The notes under the pieces: model-generated
Told to the model about the DNA's origin: nothing
Databases searched by the model: none
The model's input: only the letters and a program-made list of their open reading frames with translations
Position numbers and translations under genes: made by a program
Assembly: GCA_030619345.1 (NCBI GenBank)
Contig: JAUXBO010000181.1
Coordinates: 1-5,597, forward strand
Source: Candidatus Zixiibacteriota bacterium
Lineage (GTDB): Bacteria; Zixibacteria; MSB-5A5; GN15; FEB-12
DNA: 5,597 bases
Reading direction: 5' to 3'
Shown here: piece after piece, positions 1 to 5,597 of the stretch
How the letters are laid out: every line of letters begins with the position of its first letter
How positions within the stretch are numbered: position 1 is the stretch's first letter

Positions 1-1796
1 GAACCGTCGATATCGGCAGCGACAAAGTCCGGGGGAGCCGGTCCGCCACCAAATAGGTAGTCGACCAGATAAGTAAGATCGGAAACATCGGGACCAGAAC
101 CACTTCCATTTATATCTCCGCAGATATAGACCAAAACAGAAACAGAAAGTGAGTCGGCTTGGTAGGTATCGCTAACTTCGACCATGAAGTCAATCAGTTG
201 CCGATCCTGGGGAGAAACTCCAACGAGAGAGTCGCCCGAGACTGCCAACCAGGCAGGATAGTCAGAATAAGTTATTGAAATATCATTCTCATCCGGGTCT
301 GTATAATCGGGATAGAACGAAAAGAGCGTATTTGACTTGCAAAGGAGTGAATCCTCAGGTGCTATCACCGGCGGGGTGTTGATTGTAAAAGTATGAGCCC
401 ACGATTCGCCGATGTATGGATGAGTCTCGATTCTTCCCGAGTTGTCTGCGGCCTTAAGATAGTATGATATTTCATTACCCGAGACCAGAGTTGGAAGTTC
501 GCAATAGAATGAATCGGGATTCAAAGTTACAGTCAGGCTGATCTGTTGAACTCCTCCACCGTCAACACGGTAATACACCTTCAGGGAATCCTGAATCAGG
601 AGTTCTCCGGAACATGCCGTGATTTGGGCCGAGATTGGAAGATATGTTTCCGATAGCTGGAATCCTGCAAGAGGGATGTGATGAACGTATAACATTTTTT
701 CATCTGGGACACCCATCGCACGACAGTGAATAGCATCGTCGTCAAGCCATGAGCCAGAATATCCGAGAACCTCATATCCGGGCATGGCATCGCGGTAAGT
801 TTGCAATGCGATCGCGTCATGGCTGCTTCCAAAAATAGGGACGAAGACTTTCTTGTTAAGAATTATGGAATTGGTATAGGCCGTCCCATATGGGCAGTAT
901 ATGCGAACGACGTTGTATGGCTGTCCCCAGGCTGATATTTGCTGTGACAGCTGCTCGGCCCGGGCATTAAGAAGAGTGTAGCTGCTGCTTGACGCTGGAA
1001 CATCTTTTACCAATATAGTCGTAGGATTGAGAAACTTCGCCCAGCAATCGATATGATGAATGCCACCAGATTCGATATAGTCAAGAACAGTATATTCGTT
1101 GCCGAGGTAGGCGAGCATAAGTGAATCGATTTCAGCAGTAGTTTTAGTTGGGTTTTCATTATACACCAACTTCGTTGACATTGACCTTCCCAGTCCGTCC
1201 GACATATGGTTTCCACCGGTATGGATCAGGTCCACGCCAAAAATAGGCAGGCTCCACTCGCTGGCCAATACTTGGGGAATGACATCGTCATCAGGCCGTG
1301 GTCGGTTGTAAATGTGGTCAACTATTCCAAGCTGGTTGTCGTTGAATATGAACCAGGGTCCGTAGTCGCGAGTCCAAATCGAATTTGTAGATGCGATTAT
1401 AAACTGAGTGTTGGTTATGTTTACGCCATAGGCGGAATAGTAGTTTCGTGCAGACGTTTCCTGAGAACTGCTGGCGACAATTGTCGTAACTATCAAATCC
1501 TCTGACATATCTGCAACCAATGAGACAGGAATCCCCAGCGGCCAACGAATGATGACGCCCTGCGATGGTTCCCATTCGGCCGAGTTACGTACGATTCCCG
1601 AGGGTGCCGCCGTACTGCGGTGATTTTTTCCGATATCGTCGAGATGTTGCTTTTCATACTCAGTAAGTCCGATAGGAAGGAAGCCATCGACATGATCTTG
1701 ATCTAGCCCACTTACCGGAGTGATTAGTAGTAGAAGTTGGATTGTCAGGACTATGAAAAGGCTGTTTAATCGGCGAGATGATTTCTCAGGATGCAT
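1..1796 (-). CDS. Secreted PPAD-like peptidylarginine/agmatine deiminase family protein with Ig-like and dockerin domains (3' end cut by window)
   Basis: This frame is open for 598 codons and runs off the left edge, so the C-terminus is missing. It starts with a signal peptide: basic MHPEKSSRR, a hydrophobic stretch at residues 10-28 and likely cleavage after VSG (residue 30). Residues about 60-375 form a deiminase domain of the guanidino-group-modifying superfamily (PAD_porph). Visible motifs are EWEP (74-77), WTRDYGPWF (141-149), YNRPRP (163-168), TGGN (193-196), HHIDCWAK (247-254), TN (308-309) and DAIHCR (354-359). These give the catalytic set Asp144, His248, Asp250, Asn309 and nucleophile Cys358, matching PPAD Asp130, His236, Asp238, Asn297 and Cys351. 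An Ig-like domain follows at about 380-475 (SYYLKAADNSGR), as in PPAD, then an Ig/cadherin-like domain (about 477-558) and a dockerin-like repeat from 559. The family hydrolyses guanidino groups to citrulline or carbamoyl products plus ammonia. Peptidyl-arginine is the likelier substrate, because the protein is exported and keeps Arg165/Arg167, but agmatine is not excluded. An in-frame TGA two codons upstream fixes ATG 1796 as the first possible ATG. Confidence 0.88.
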   Translation of the reverse strand, partial: MHPEKSSRRLNSLFIVLTIQLLLLITPVSGLDQDHVDGFLPIGLTEYEKQHLDDIGKNHRSTAAPSGIVRNSAEWEPSQGVIIRWPLGIPVSLVADMSEDLIVTTIVASSSQETSARNYYSAYGVNITNTQFIIASTNSIWTRDYGPWFIFNDNQLGIVDHIYNRPRPDDDVIPQVLASEWSLPIFGVDLIHTGGNHMSDGLGRSMSTKLVYNENPTKTTAEIDSLMLAYLGNEYTVLDYIESGGIHHIDCWAKFLNPTTILVKDVPASSSSYTLLNARAEQLSQQISAWGQPYNVVRIYCPYGTAYTNSIILNKKVFVPIFGSSHDAIALQTYRDAMPGYEVLGYSGSWLDDDAIHCRAMGVPDEKMLYVHHIPLAGFQLSETYLPISAQITACSGELLIQDSLKVYYRVDGGGVQQISLTVTLNPDSFYCELPTLVSGNEISYYLKAADNSGRIETHPYIGESWAHTFTINTPPVIAPEDSLLCKSNTLFSFYPDYTDPDENDISITYSDYPAWLAVSGDSLVGVSPQDRQLIDFMVEVSDTYQADSLSVSVLVYICGDINGSGSGPDVSDLTYLVDYLFGGGPAPPDFVAADIDG

Positions 1797-1801
1797 AATT
1801 C

Positions 1802-1829
1802 AAGATAATAAAATGTATTGAATTGTCAA
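1802..1829 (-). promoter_or_regulatory. Candidate sigma-70-type promoter for the deiminase gene, possibly leaderless
   Basis: Read on the minus strand, a perfect TTGACA (1824-1829) is followed after 16 bases by TATCTT (1802-1807), which matches the TATAAT consensus at four of six positions. The expected transcription start falls within a few bases of the ATG at 1796, and no Shine-Dalgarno sequence precedes that ATG. A leaderless or nearly leaderless transcript is therefore suggested. Seen: the hexamers and the missing SD. Inferred: promoter activity in this host, whose consensus is unknown. Confidence 0.45.
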
Positions 1830-1832
1830 TGC

Positions 1833-1860
1833 CCGAAAGCTTCCGGATGATTGGATCATC
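1833..1860. repeat. Two adjacent short inverted repeats just upstream of the deiminase promoter
   Basis: CCGAAAGCTTCCGG (1833-1846) is an imperfect palindrome centred on AAGCTT with one mismatched pair. It abuts GATGAT-TGG-ATCATC (1846-1860), a perfect 6-bp inverted repeat with a 3-base loop. Both lie directly upstream of the candidate -35 at 1824-1829, where an operator or activator site could sit. They are short enough to occur by chance. Confidence 0.25.
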
Positions 1861-1964
1861 TCAACGAATGCAGGATACATCAGCTTTTATCGACAACAAA
1901 GAAAAACCAGTGTCCCACCCAGCTGATGAGTTTAGGATTCATTGATGTGCCCTCTCTGGAAGAA

Positions 1965-1981
1965 CCCACCTGGTAGGTGGG
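1965..1981. repeat. Short GC-rich hairpin (CCCACCT-GGT-AGGTGGG) between the deiminase and citrate synthase genes
   Basis: A perfect 7-bp stem (1965-1971 with 1975-1981) encloses a 3-base loop. No T-run follows on either strand, so it is not a standard intrinsic terminator. It sits in a more GC-rich stretch (about 1940-2025) with no convincing gene. The rest of the 1797-2083 gap holds the promoter elements at its left end and the citrate synthase terminator at its right end. Confidence 0.4.
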
Positions 1982-2025
1982 GTACAGTCAGGACAGGCCG
2001 GGACGTCTGCCGCCCACAGAAGCAC

Positions 2026-2056
2026 AAAAAAAACGGCCCGCAGATGCGGGCCGTTT
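2026..2056 (-). terminator. Strong intrinsic terminator of the citrate synthase gene
   Basis: On the minus strand, 27 bases after the citrate synthase stop codon, an 11-bp perfect stem (2046-2056 pairing with 2031-2041) closes on a 4-base loop. Its core is ACGGCCCGC / GCGGGCCGT. An eight-T run (2026-2033) follows, overlapping the end of the stem. This is a textbook rho-independent terminator. It separates the citrate synthase transcript from the deiminase gene downstream. Confidence 0.93.
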
Positions 2057-2083
2057 GTAGTATCAAATAGTAAAGCGTGTCTA

Positions 2084-3364
2084 CTATTTTTTGACCGTAT
2101 TGATCAGCCATTCGGTGCTGACTGATTTCGGACGGGTGATCGCGGTACCCATGGCGCGGTTGAGAACCAACTGCGACAGCATACCCAGCGAACGCGAAAC
2201 CGAGAACAGGACCGTGTAATACTCGAACTCTTTCAGTCCATAGTAATACAACAGAGCGCCGGAACCGGCATCGACATTCGGCCACGGGTTCTTGGCTTTG
2301 CCGTGCTCTTTGAGAACCTCGGGAACGATGCGGAAGACACGATCGACCGTCTGGAAAACCGGATCCTTCTTCATATATTCGCGGCCAAAGGCGTTGAAAG
2401 CTGTAAAGCGCGGATCGGTTACACGGAGAACCGCATGACCATAGCCGGGGATGACCTTACCGGAGTTCAGCGTTTCCCAAGCATAGTCGCGGATTTCCTG
2501 CTCGCTCGGAGCGCCACCGAATTTCTCCATTGTCTGCAGCACCCAGTTGAGACACTCCTGGTTAGCCAATCCGTGTAGCGGACCGGCCAGACCGTTGAGT
2601 CCGGCGGAGACAGCATAGAAAGGATCGGACAGGGCCGAACCCACCGTATGGCAGGTGTTAGCCGAGACGTTGCCACCTTCATGGTCGGTGTGCAGCGTAA
2701 GGTAGAGGCGCATCATTTTGGCCGTTTCGCCTTTTTTCGGCGGAAGGCCGAGCATGTGGGTGTAGTTGGCACTCCAGTCCAGTTTTGGTTTCGGCTCAAT
2801 GATCGGACCCTTTTTGTAACGGATACGATATACACCGGCGGCGATCGAGTGAATCGTCGCAATGATCTTCATCGCATCTTCCAGGGCCGGTTCCCAGTAG
2901 TCTTCCTTCTTCATACCTTCGGTATAACGTTTACGGAAGGATGACTCATGTTCCATCGCCAGGATGGCGGTGTCGAGCATAGCCATCGGGTGGGAAGTTT
3001 TCGGCATTGCCTTGAGAACTTTCCAGATGTAGGCCGGAACTTCGCCGAAGGCATTGAGTTCCTTCTGGAGCAGCTTGAGTTCGTCTTCGGTCGGCAGCTT
3101 GCCGGTGATGAGCAGCCAGAAAATTTCTTCCGGGATTTTGTCTTTGATCTTCATGATCGGTTTACCACGAATGATCAATCCCTGATCCGGTTCCACAACG
3201 GAAGTGTCGCAGACCATTCCTTTGACACCACGCATGCCACCGATTGCCTGGGCGACGGAGACTTCGGAAATCTTGTCCGCTCCGTGTTCTTTGATGAGAG
3301 TTTTCCGTTCTTCACGGAGTTTCGGGATCATTCCCGCGAGAGTTTCTTTGAGTGTTTTAGCCAT
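2084..3364 (-). CDS. gltA: Citrate (Si)-synthase, mitochondrial/eukaryotic-type
   Basis: This 426-residue enzyme condenses oxaloacetate and acetyl-CoA to citrate, the entry step of the TCA cycle, in the cytoplasm. It resembles the mitochondrial enzyme rather than the hexameric, NADH-regulated E. coli type. Shared blocks are TDHEGGNVSA (226-235), SALSDPF (243-249), NGLAGPLHGLANQE (257-270), PGYGHAVLR (306-314) and NVDAGSGALL (363-372). Catalytic residues are His264, His310 and Asp365, at a constant offset of 10 from pig heart His274, His320 and Asp375. Substrate-binding Arg319, Arg391 and Arg411 keep the same offset from Arg329, Arg401 and Arg421. No gaps are needed across the catalytic half, and full length is close to the mature mitochondrial enzyme. 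ATG 3364 has a good Shine-Dalgarno (AAGGAGCC, 3371-3378). The gene has its own candidate promoter and terminator, so it is probably monocistronic. The alternative, 2-methylcitrate synthase, is less likely given the close match to the mitochondrial enzyme. Confidence 0.96.
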   Translation of the reverse strand: MAKTLKETLAGMIPKLREERKTLIKEHGADKISEVSVAQAIGGMRGVKGMVCDTSVVEPDQGLIIRGKPIMKIKDKIPEEIFWLLITGKLPTEDELKLLQKELNAFGEVPAYIWKVLKAMPKTSHPMAMLDTAILAMEHESSFRKRYTEGMKKEDYWEPALEDAMKIIATIHSIAAGVYRIRYKKGPIIEPKPKLDWSANYTHMLGLPPKKGETAKMMRLYLTLHTDHEGGNVSANTCHTVGSALSDPFYAVSAGLNGLAGPLHGLANQECLNWVLQTMEKFGGAPSEQEIRDYAWETLNSGKVIPGYGHAVLRVTDPRFTAFNAFGREYMKKDPVFQTVDRVFRIVPEVLKEHGKAKNPWPNVDAGSGALLYYYGLKEFEYYTVLFSVSRSLGMLSQLVLNRAMGTAITRPKSVSTEWLINTVKK

Positions 3365-3370
3365 GATTTT

Positions 3371-3378
3371 GGCTCCTT
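3371..3378 (-). promoter_or_regulatory. Ribosome binding site of citrate synthase
   Basis: AAGGAGCC on the minus strand lies about 8 bases (from the AGGAG core) upstream of ATG 3364, ideal spacing. It supports this start and shows that the host uses anti-Shine-Dalgarno pairing, which makes the lack of an SD before the deiminase gene notable. Confidence 0.85.
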
Positions 3379-3415
3379 TTTTATCTCACAAACCTTAAGT
3401 ACGGTTAGTTTGCTT

Positions 3416-3433
3416 ATGTGAAATGTTTCACAT
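3416..3433. promoter_or_regulatory. Perfect CRP-family-type operator palindrome upstream of citrate synthase
   Basis: The 18-base sequence is an 8-bp perfect inverted repeat (ATGTGAAA / TTTCACAT) around a 2-base centre. It contains TGTGA-N6-TCACA, the exact half-site arrangement bound by CRP/GlxR-type cAMP receptor proteins. It lies 51 bases upstream of the citrate synthase ATG. It is just downstream of the start point expected from the candidate promoter at 3443-3471, a position suited to repression. Binding is inferred from the motif; no regulator gene is present here. Confidence 0.55.
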
Positions 3434-3442
3434 TTTTCTAAT

Positions 3443-3471
3443 ATGTTATAGTATAAGTTGGCGGTTGTCAA
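3443..3471 (-). promoter_or_regulatory. Candidate promoter of citrate synthase
   Basis: On the minus strand a perfect TTGACA (3466-3471) is followed after 17 bases by TAACAT (3443-3448), which matches TATAAT at four of six positions. TATAAC, overlapping it with a 15-base spacer, is an alternative -10. The surrounding DNA is AT-rich. Transcription would begin near 3435 and leave a leader of about 70 bases containing the palindrome at 3416-3433. Confidence 0.5.
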
Positions 3472-3551
3472 GTAGAGGGTAGTATTCAGGACCTACTTTT
3501 TTCAGTTTTCGACGGATAGCGCTGAAATCTTGTGGAAATTCTTCGCAGAAA

Positions 3552-4967
3552 TCAGGGGAAAATCTTGCCCGGATTGAGGATGGAGGCGGGGTCGCAGATG
3601 GTCTTGAGGTCTCGCATTACACCTAAAGTACTCGGATCGAATTCAAGCGGCAGATACTGCCTTTTCTCAAGTCCAATTCCGTGCTCACCGGTCAGAGTGC
3701 CGCCGAGAGCGATGGTCTTTTTCATCAGGAGAGCGACATTTTGATCGATTAAGGCTCGATTGGCGGTAGTATCTTTGTTGGCCATGAAATTCACATGAAG
3801 ATTGCCATCGCCAGCGTGACCAAAGGAATTTATCCTTAATTCACTCTGCTTGTTTAGCTTCGATACCCAGTCGACCAATTCGGTGAATTTGGAGATCGGA
3901 ACTGCTACATCCTCAGAGAGCCTTAACTCAGCTACGGCCTTGGCCGCGAGTGATAGATTTCGCCTAACTTTCCATAGCTGGTCGGCTTTTTTGGGGTCAC
4001 TTTCGATCTTAAGATATGAAGCGTTGTTATCGGTGCAGATTTTCCGAATCATATCTTCGTTCGTGGTTTCAATCAGCAGGATAGCCCCGACTTGGTCCAA
4101 GCCCTCGTTTTTTTCATATTCATTGGAGCAGGCGGCCGCATCGCCATCAAGGAATTCCAGAACCGTCGTGATGATACCAGCCGAGACAATGTCGGTAACG
4201 GTTTGTCCGGCGTCTGAGGGATGGTCAAATGCTACCAGAATTGTGTCTCCCGGTGTGGGGATGGGGGAGAGTTCCAGAGTCATCTCAGTAATAATCGCCA
4301 GCGTGCCTTCCGAACCGATAAAGAGATCGGTCAAATTAAAGCCGCTTATTTGGTTGTAGCAACCGGTGCCGATCACGCGACCATCAGGCATGACCGCTTT
4401 TAGGCCGAGAATATAGTCTCGCGTCACTCCAAATCGTTTGCAGCGCAGTCCGCCCGCGTTTTCAGCCACGTTACCGCCCAATGTTGATTCTTCGTAACTG
4501 GCCGGGTCGGGAAGGTAGGTTAGATTTTGATCGAGGGCGGCATCCATCAGTTGTTTCGTAATCAAGCCGGGGCCGCAGGTGGCAGTTCGGTTGTCTGAAT
4601 CAATGCTCAGGTGGTCAATTCTTTCAGTCGATAGAATCAGCGCGTTGTCCAGGGGGATACAGCCGCCGCTCAACCCGGTACCGGCTCCACGGGGTACGAT
4701 TGGGAGATTGTTTTCGTTGCAGAATCTGACCGTTTGCACCACATCTGACTCGGTCGCAGCCATGATCAGAGCACAGGCTGATCCTCGGTGTGGAGTAGCA
4801 TCGGCGAGGTAATCACTGTCGGAGGGGATATCGGTCACAATCTCGGCATGGGGTGATAATTGCCTGGCCAGCTGTTTGAGTTCCCGAGAAAGCAGATCGC
4901 ACCTACTTATCAGTTTTTTTGGATTTAGTCTTCTTGGAACTGGAATCGGATTTGGACTTGGACGCAT
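3552..4967 (-). CDS. FAD-linked 2-hydroxyacid oxidoreductase, GlcD/D-lactate dehydrogenase (cytochrome) family
   Basis: This is a VAO-family flavoprotein, 471 residues from ATG 4967. The family oxidises D-lactate, glycolate or D-2-hydroxyglutarate and passes electrons to the respiratory chain or an electron-transfer flavoprotein. The PCMH-type FAD domain covers about residues 60-240: PRGAGTGLSGG (92-102), PDPAS (153-157), STLGGNVAENAGG (161-173) and GSEGTLAIITE (218-228). The C-terminal FAD-oxidase domain follows, with GHAGDGNLH (383-391) and GEHGIG (427-432). His384, His391 and Glu428 are the expected metal/substrate ligands. It ends in LNPGKIFP, typical of the family. No GlcE or GlcF (iron-sulfur) partner lies on either side, so a single-subunit enzyme is likely; the exact substrate cannot be read from sequence. 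The start is uncertain. ATG 4967 lies 65 bases inside the preceding gene and yields a Pro-rich N-terminus unlike the family. A CTG at 4895 with a better SD would give 447 residues. Confidence 0.92.
   Translation of the reverse strand: MRPSPNPIPVPRRLNPKKLISRCDLLSRELKQLARQLSPHAEIVTDIPSDSDYLADATPHRGSACALIMAATESDVVQTVRFCNENNLPIVPRGAGTGLSGGCIPLDNALILSTERIDHLSIDSDNRTATCGPGLITKQLMDAALDQNLTYLPDPASYEESTLGGNVAENAGGLRCKRFGVTRDYILGLKAVMPDGRVIGTGCYNQISGFNLTDLFIGSEGTLAIITEMTLELSPIPTPGDTILVAFDHPSDAGQTVTDIVSAGIITTVLEFLDGDAAACSNEYEKNEGLDQVGAILLIETTNEDMIRKICTDNNASYLKIESDPKKADQLWKVRRNLSLAAKAVAELRLSEDVAVPISKFTELVDWVSKLNKQSELRINSFGHAGDGNLHVNFMANKDTTANRALIDQNVALLMKKTIALGGTLTGEHGIGLEKRQYLPLEFDPSTLGVMRDLKTICDPASILNPGKIFP
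4900..4907 (-). promoter_or_regulatory. Shine-Dalgarno-like site spanning the FmdB stop codon; possible true start signal of the FAD oxidoreductase
   Basis: AGTAGGTG on the minus strand matches seven of eight bases of the ideal AGGAGGTG and contains the TAG stop (4903-4905) of the zinc-ribbon gene. Four bases further on is CTG (4893-4895), in frame with the oxidoreductase at its codon 25, just before the family-typical N-terminal helix. No ATG, GTG or TTG lies in that frame between codon 1 and about codon 44. Translational coupling from a CTG start is therefore plausible but unproven. Confidence 0.4.
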
Positions 4968-5211
4968 CCTTGGATTCAGAGGATGTTTTTGAGGATGAAC
5001 TGTCGGCGGCGGCGTCCTTTTTGTATTGCCCGCTACGATAATCAGTTATATAGAAACCGCTTCCTTTGAATAGAAATCCGGCTCCCCCGGTTATAAGACG
5101 ATGCACGGGACCTTTACATTCGGGACAACTATCAAGCGGATCATCTAACATCGACTGATATTCTTCAAACTCGTGACCGCATTTGTCACATCGATACTGA
5201 TACGTAGGCAT
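4903..5211 (-). CDS. FmdB-family zinc-ribbon protein with Ser/Lys-rich tail
   Basis: This small protein of 102 residues begins MPTYQYRCDKCG, the hallmark of the FmdB/Zn_ribbon_8 family, and has two zinc-binding knuckles: Cys8-x2-Cys11 and Cys29-x2-Cys32. A conserved-looking segment with GFLFKGSGFY (45-54) and TDY (56-58) follows, as in typical family members. Residues from about 65 to the end are low-complexity Ser, Lys, Asp and Thr, probably disordered and highly charged. The family's role is not settled; the name comes from a proposed regulator linked to formamidase/amidase genes. It lies 69 bases downstream of the aminotransferase and overlaps or couples to the oxidoreductase, so it is probably co-transcribed. 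AGGAG (5225-5229) precedes ATG 5211 by 13 bases, rather far, but no better in-frame start exists nearby. Confidence 0.9.
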   Translation of the reverse strand: MPTYQYRCDKCGHEFEEYQSMLDDPLDSCPECKGPVHRLITGGAGFLFKGSGFYITDYRSGQYKKDAAADSSSSKTSSESKDASKSKSDSSSKKTKSKKTDK

Positions 5212-5280
5212 GGTCGGCTGTAATCTCCTGTTGTTCTACTTTTGACATCTTGCTGAATCACTTAAGAGTTCTAAACGAGT

Positions 5281-5597
5281 TCATCCGAGTATTTGTTCCA
5301 TTCCCTTTTTTAGTCGTCGGCAGCCATCCTCCAGAACGCTTTTGTCGACCGAGTAGGAAAGTCTGAGGTATCCCTCGGTTCCAAAAGCCGAACCCGGAAC
5401 AAGGGCGACCCCGTGGTTCTCCAGTAGATAAGTTGCAAGAGCCAGACTGTCTGTATATGGTGAGTCGGGGGGCAGGCTGTATTGAAGCCAGAGACAAAAC
5501 GCTCCGGTTGATTTGTGGACTGAGATGCCGGGGATGCTTTCAAGCAATTTGAGAGTCTGGTCTCTTTTTTTTGAAAGTTCTTCGAAGTCGGAGGCCA
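5281..5597 (-). CDS. Class I/II PLP-dependent aminotransferase, C-terminal part (5' end outside window)
   Basis: Only the last 105 or so codons are present. The frame is open to the right edge, so the PLP-lysine region is not visible. The visible part is the small C-terminal domain of fold-type I aminotransferases: KKRDQTL, then LLESIPGISVHKSTGAFCLW (the usual pattern is GaFY.w), then ATYLLENHGVALVPGSAFG and GYLRLSYSVD. The Arg in LRLSYS corresponds to the residue that binds the substrate alpha-carboxylate (Arg386 of aspartate aminotransferase). It is probably an aspartate-type or related broad-specificity enzyme, transferring an amino group to a 2-oxoacid in the cytoplasm; the substrate cannot be fixed from this fragment. 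Cys replaces the commoner Tyr in the GAFY motif. It is the first visible gene of the likely transcript that continues into the zinc-ribbon and oxidoreductase genes. Confidence 0.93.
   Translation of the reverse strand, partial: ASDFEELSKKRDQTLKLLESIPGISVHKSTGAFCLWLQYSLPPDSPYTDSLALATYLLENHGVALVPGSAFGTEGYLRLSYSVDKSVLEDGCRRLKKGMEQILG

Noticed and set aside
1206..1693. Several short open frames on both strands inside the deiminase gene
   Set aside because: All lie within the long continuous minus-strand frame that carries the WTRDYGPWF and YNRPRP motifs; they are shadows in other frames.
1932..2285. Minus-strand 117-codon open frame overlapping the 3' end of citrate synthase
   Set aside because: It starts inside citrate synthase in another frame, crosses the terminator hairpin, has Arg/Cys-rich shadow composition and no recognisable domain.
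2948..3421. Plus-strand 157-codon open frame antisense to citrate synthase
   Set aside because: It is the complement of a strongly conserved gene, with no RBS or domain. Its length is explained by the codon use of the sense gene.
3480..3551. Possible terminator after the FAD oxidoreductase (TTTCAG and CTGAAA arms)
   Set aside because: The arms are only 6 bp with a 16-base loop and no following T-run, so no intrinsic terminator can be supported. Read-through into citrate synthase remains possible.
3850..4359. Plus-strand 169-codon open frame antisense to the FAD oxidoreductase
   Set aside because: The sense strand carries clear family motifs; the antisense product is Ser-rich with no recognisable fold.
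1..5597. A novel multi-gene defence or mobile system
   Set aside because: No transposase, integrase, nuclease, toxin-antitoxin pair, reverse transcriptase, CRISPR repeat or tRNA-adjacent boundary was seen. The genes are housekeeping metabolism plus one exported enzyme.

Overview
The window holds five protein genes, all on the minus strand. In transcription order (right to left) they are: the 3' end of a class I/II PLP aminotransferase, a small FmdB-type zinc-ribbon protein, a GlcD/D-lactate dehydrogenase-type FAD oxidoreductase, a mitochondrial-type citrate synthase, and a large secreted guanidino-group-modifying deiminase that runs off the left edge. No RNA gene, mobile element or CRISPR array was seen. 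The longer plus-strand reading frames look like antisense shadows of these genes.

The host is most likely an uncultured or little-studied Gram-negative bacterium, by inference a member or relative of the FCB group such as candidate phylum Zixibacteria. The main clue is the C-terminal dockerin-like repeat of the leftmost gene (GDINGSG, then DLTYLVDYLFGGGP), a style I associate with secreted proteins of that lineage. The mitochondrial-like citrate synthase and moderate base composition are compatible but not decisive.

Right part (about 3552-5597): aminotransferase, FmdB-like protein and FAD oxidoreductase are closely packed and probably co-transcribed. The FmdB-like and oxidoreductase genes overlap or abut, and a Shine-Dalgarno-like sequence spans the FmdB stop codon. 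Middle (2026-3471): citrate synthase is a self-contained unit with a candidate promoter, a perfect CRP-type palindrome (TGTGA-N6-TCACA) in the likely leader, a strong ribosome binding site, and a very strong intrinsic terminator. Left (1-1829): a separately transcribed gene for an exported deiminase has all the catalytic residues of the Porphyromonas peptidylarginine deiminase (PPAD) fold, an Ig-like domain as in PPAD, a further Ig/cadherin-like domain and a dockerin.

The metabolic genes fit central carbon and amino-acid metabolism: 2-hydroxyacid oxidation, entry to the TCA cycle and transamination. Nothing indicates a defence system or other multi-gene novel system. The observation most worth follow-up is the PPAD-like enzyme, which keeps an Arg-Pro-Arg pair resembling the residues PPAD uses to bind the C-terminal carboxylate of peptide substrates.
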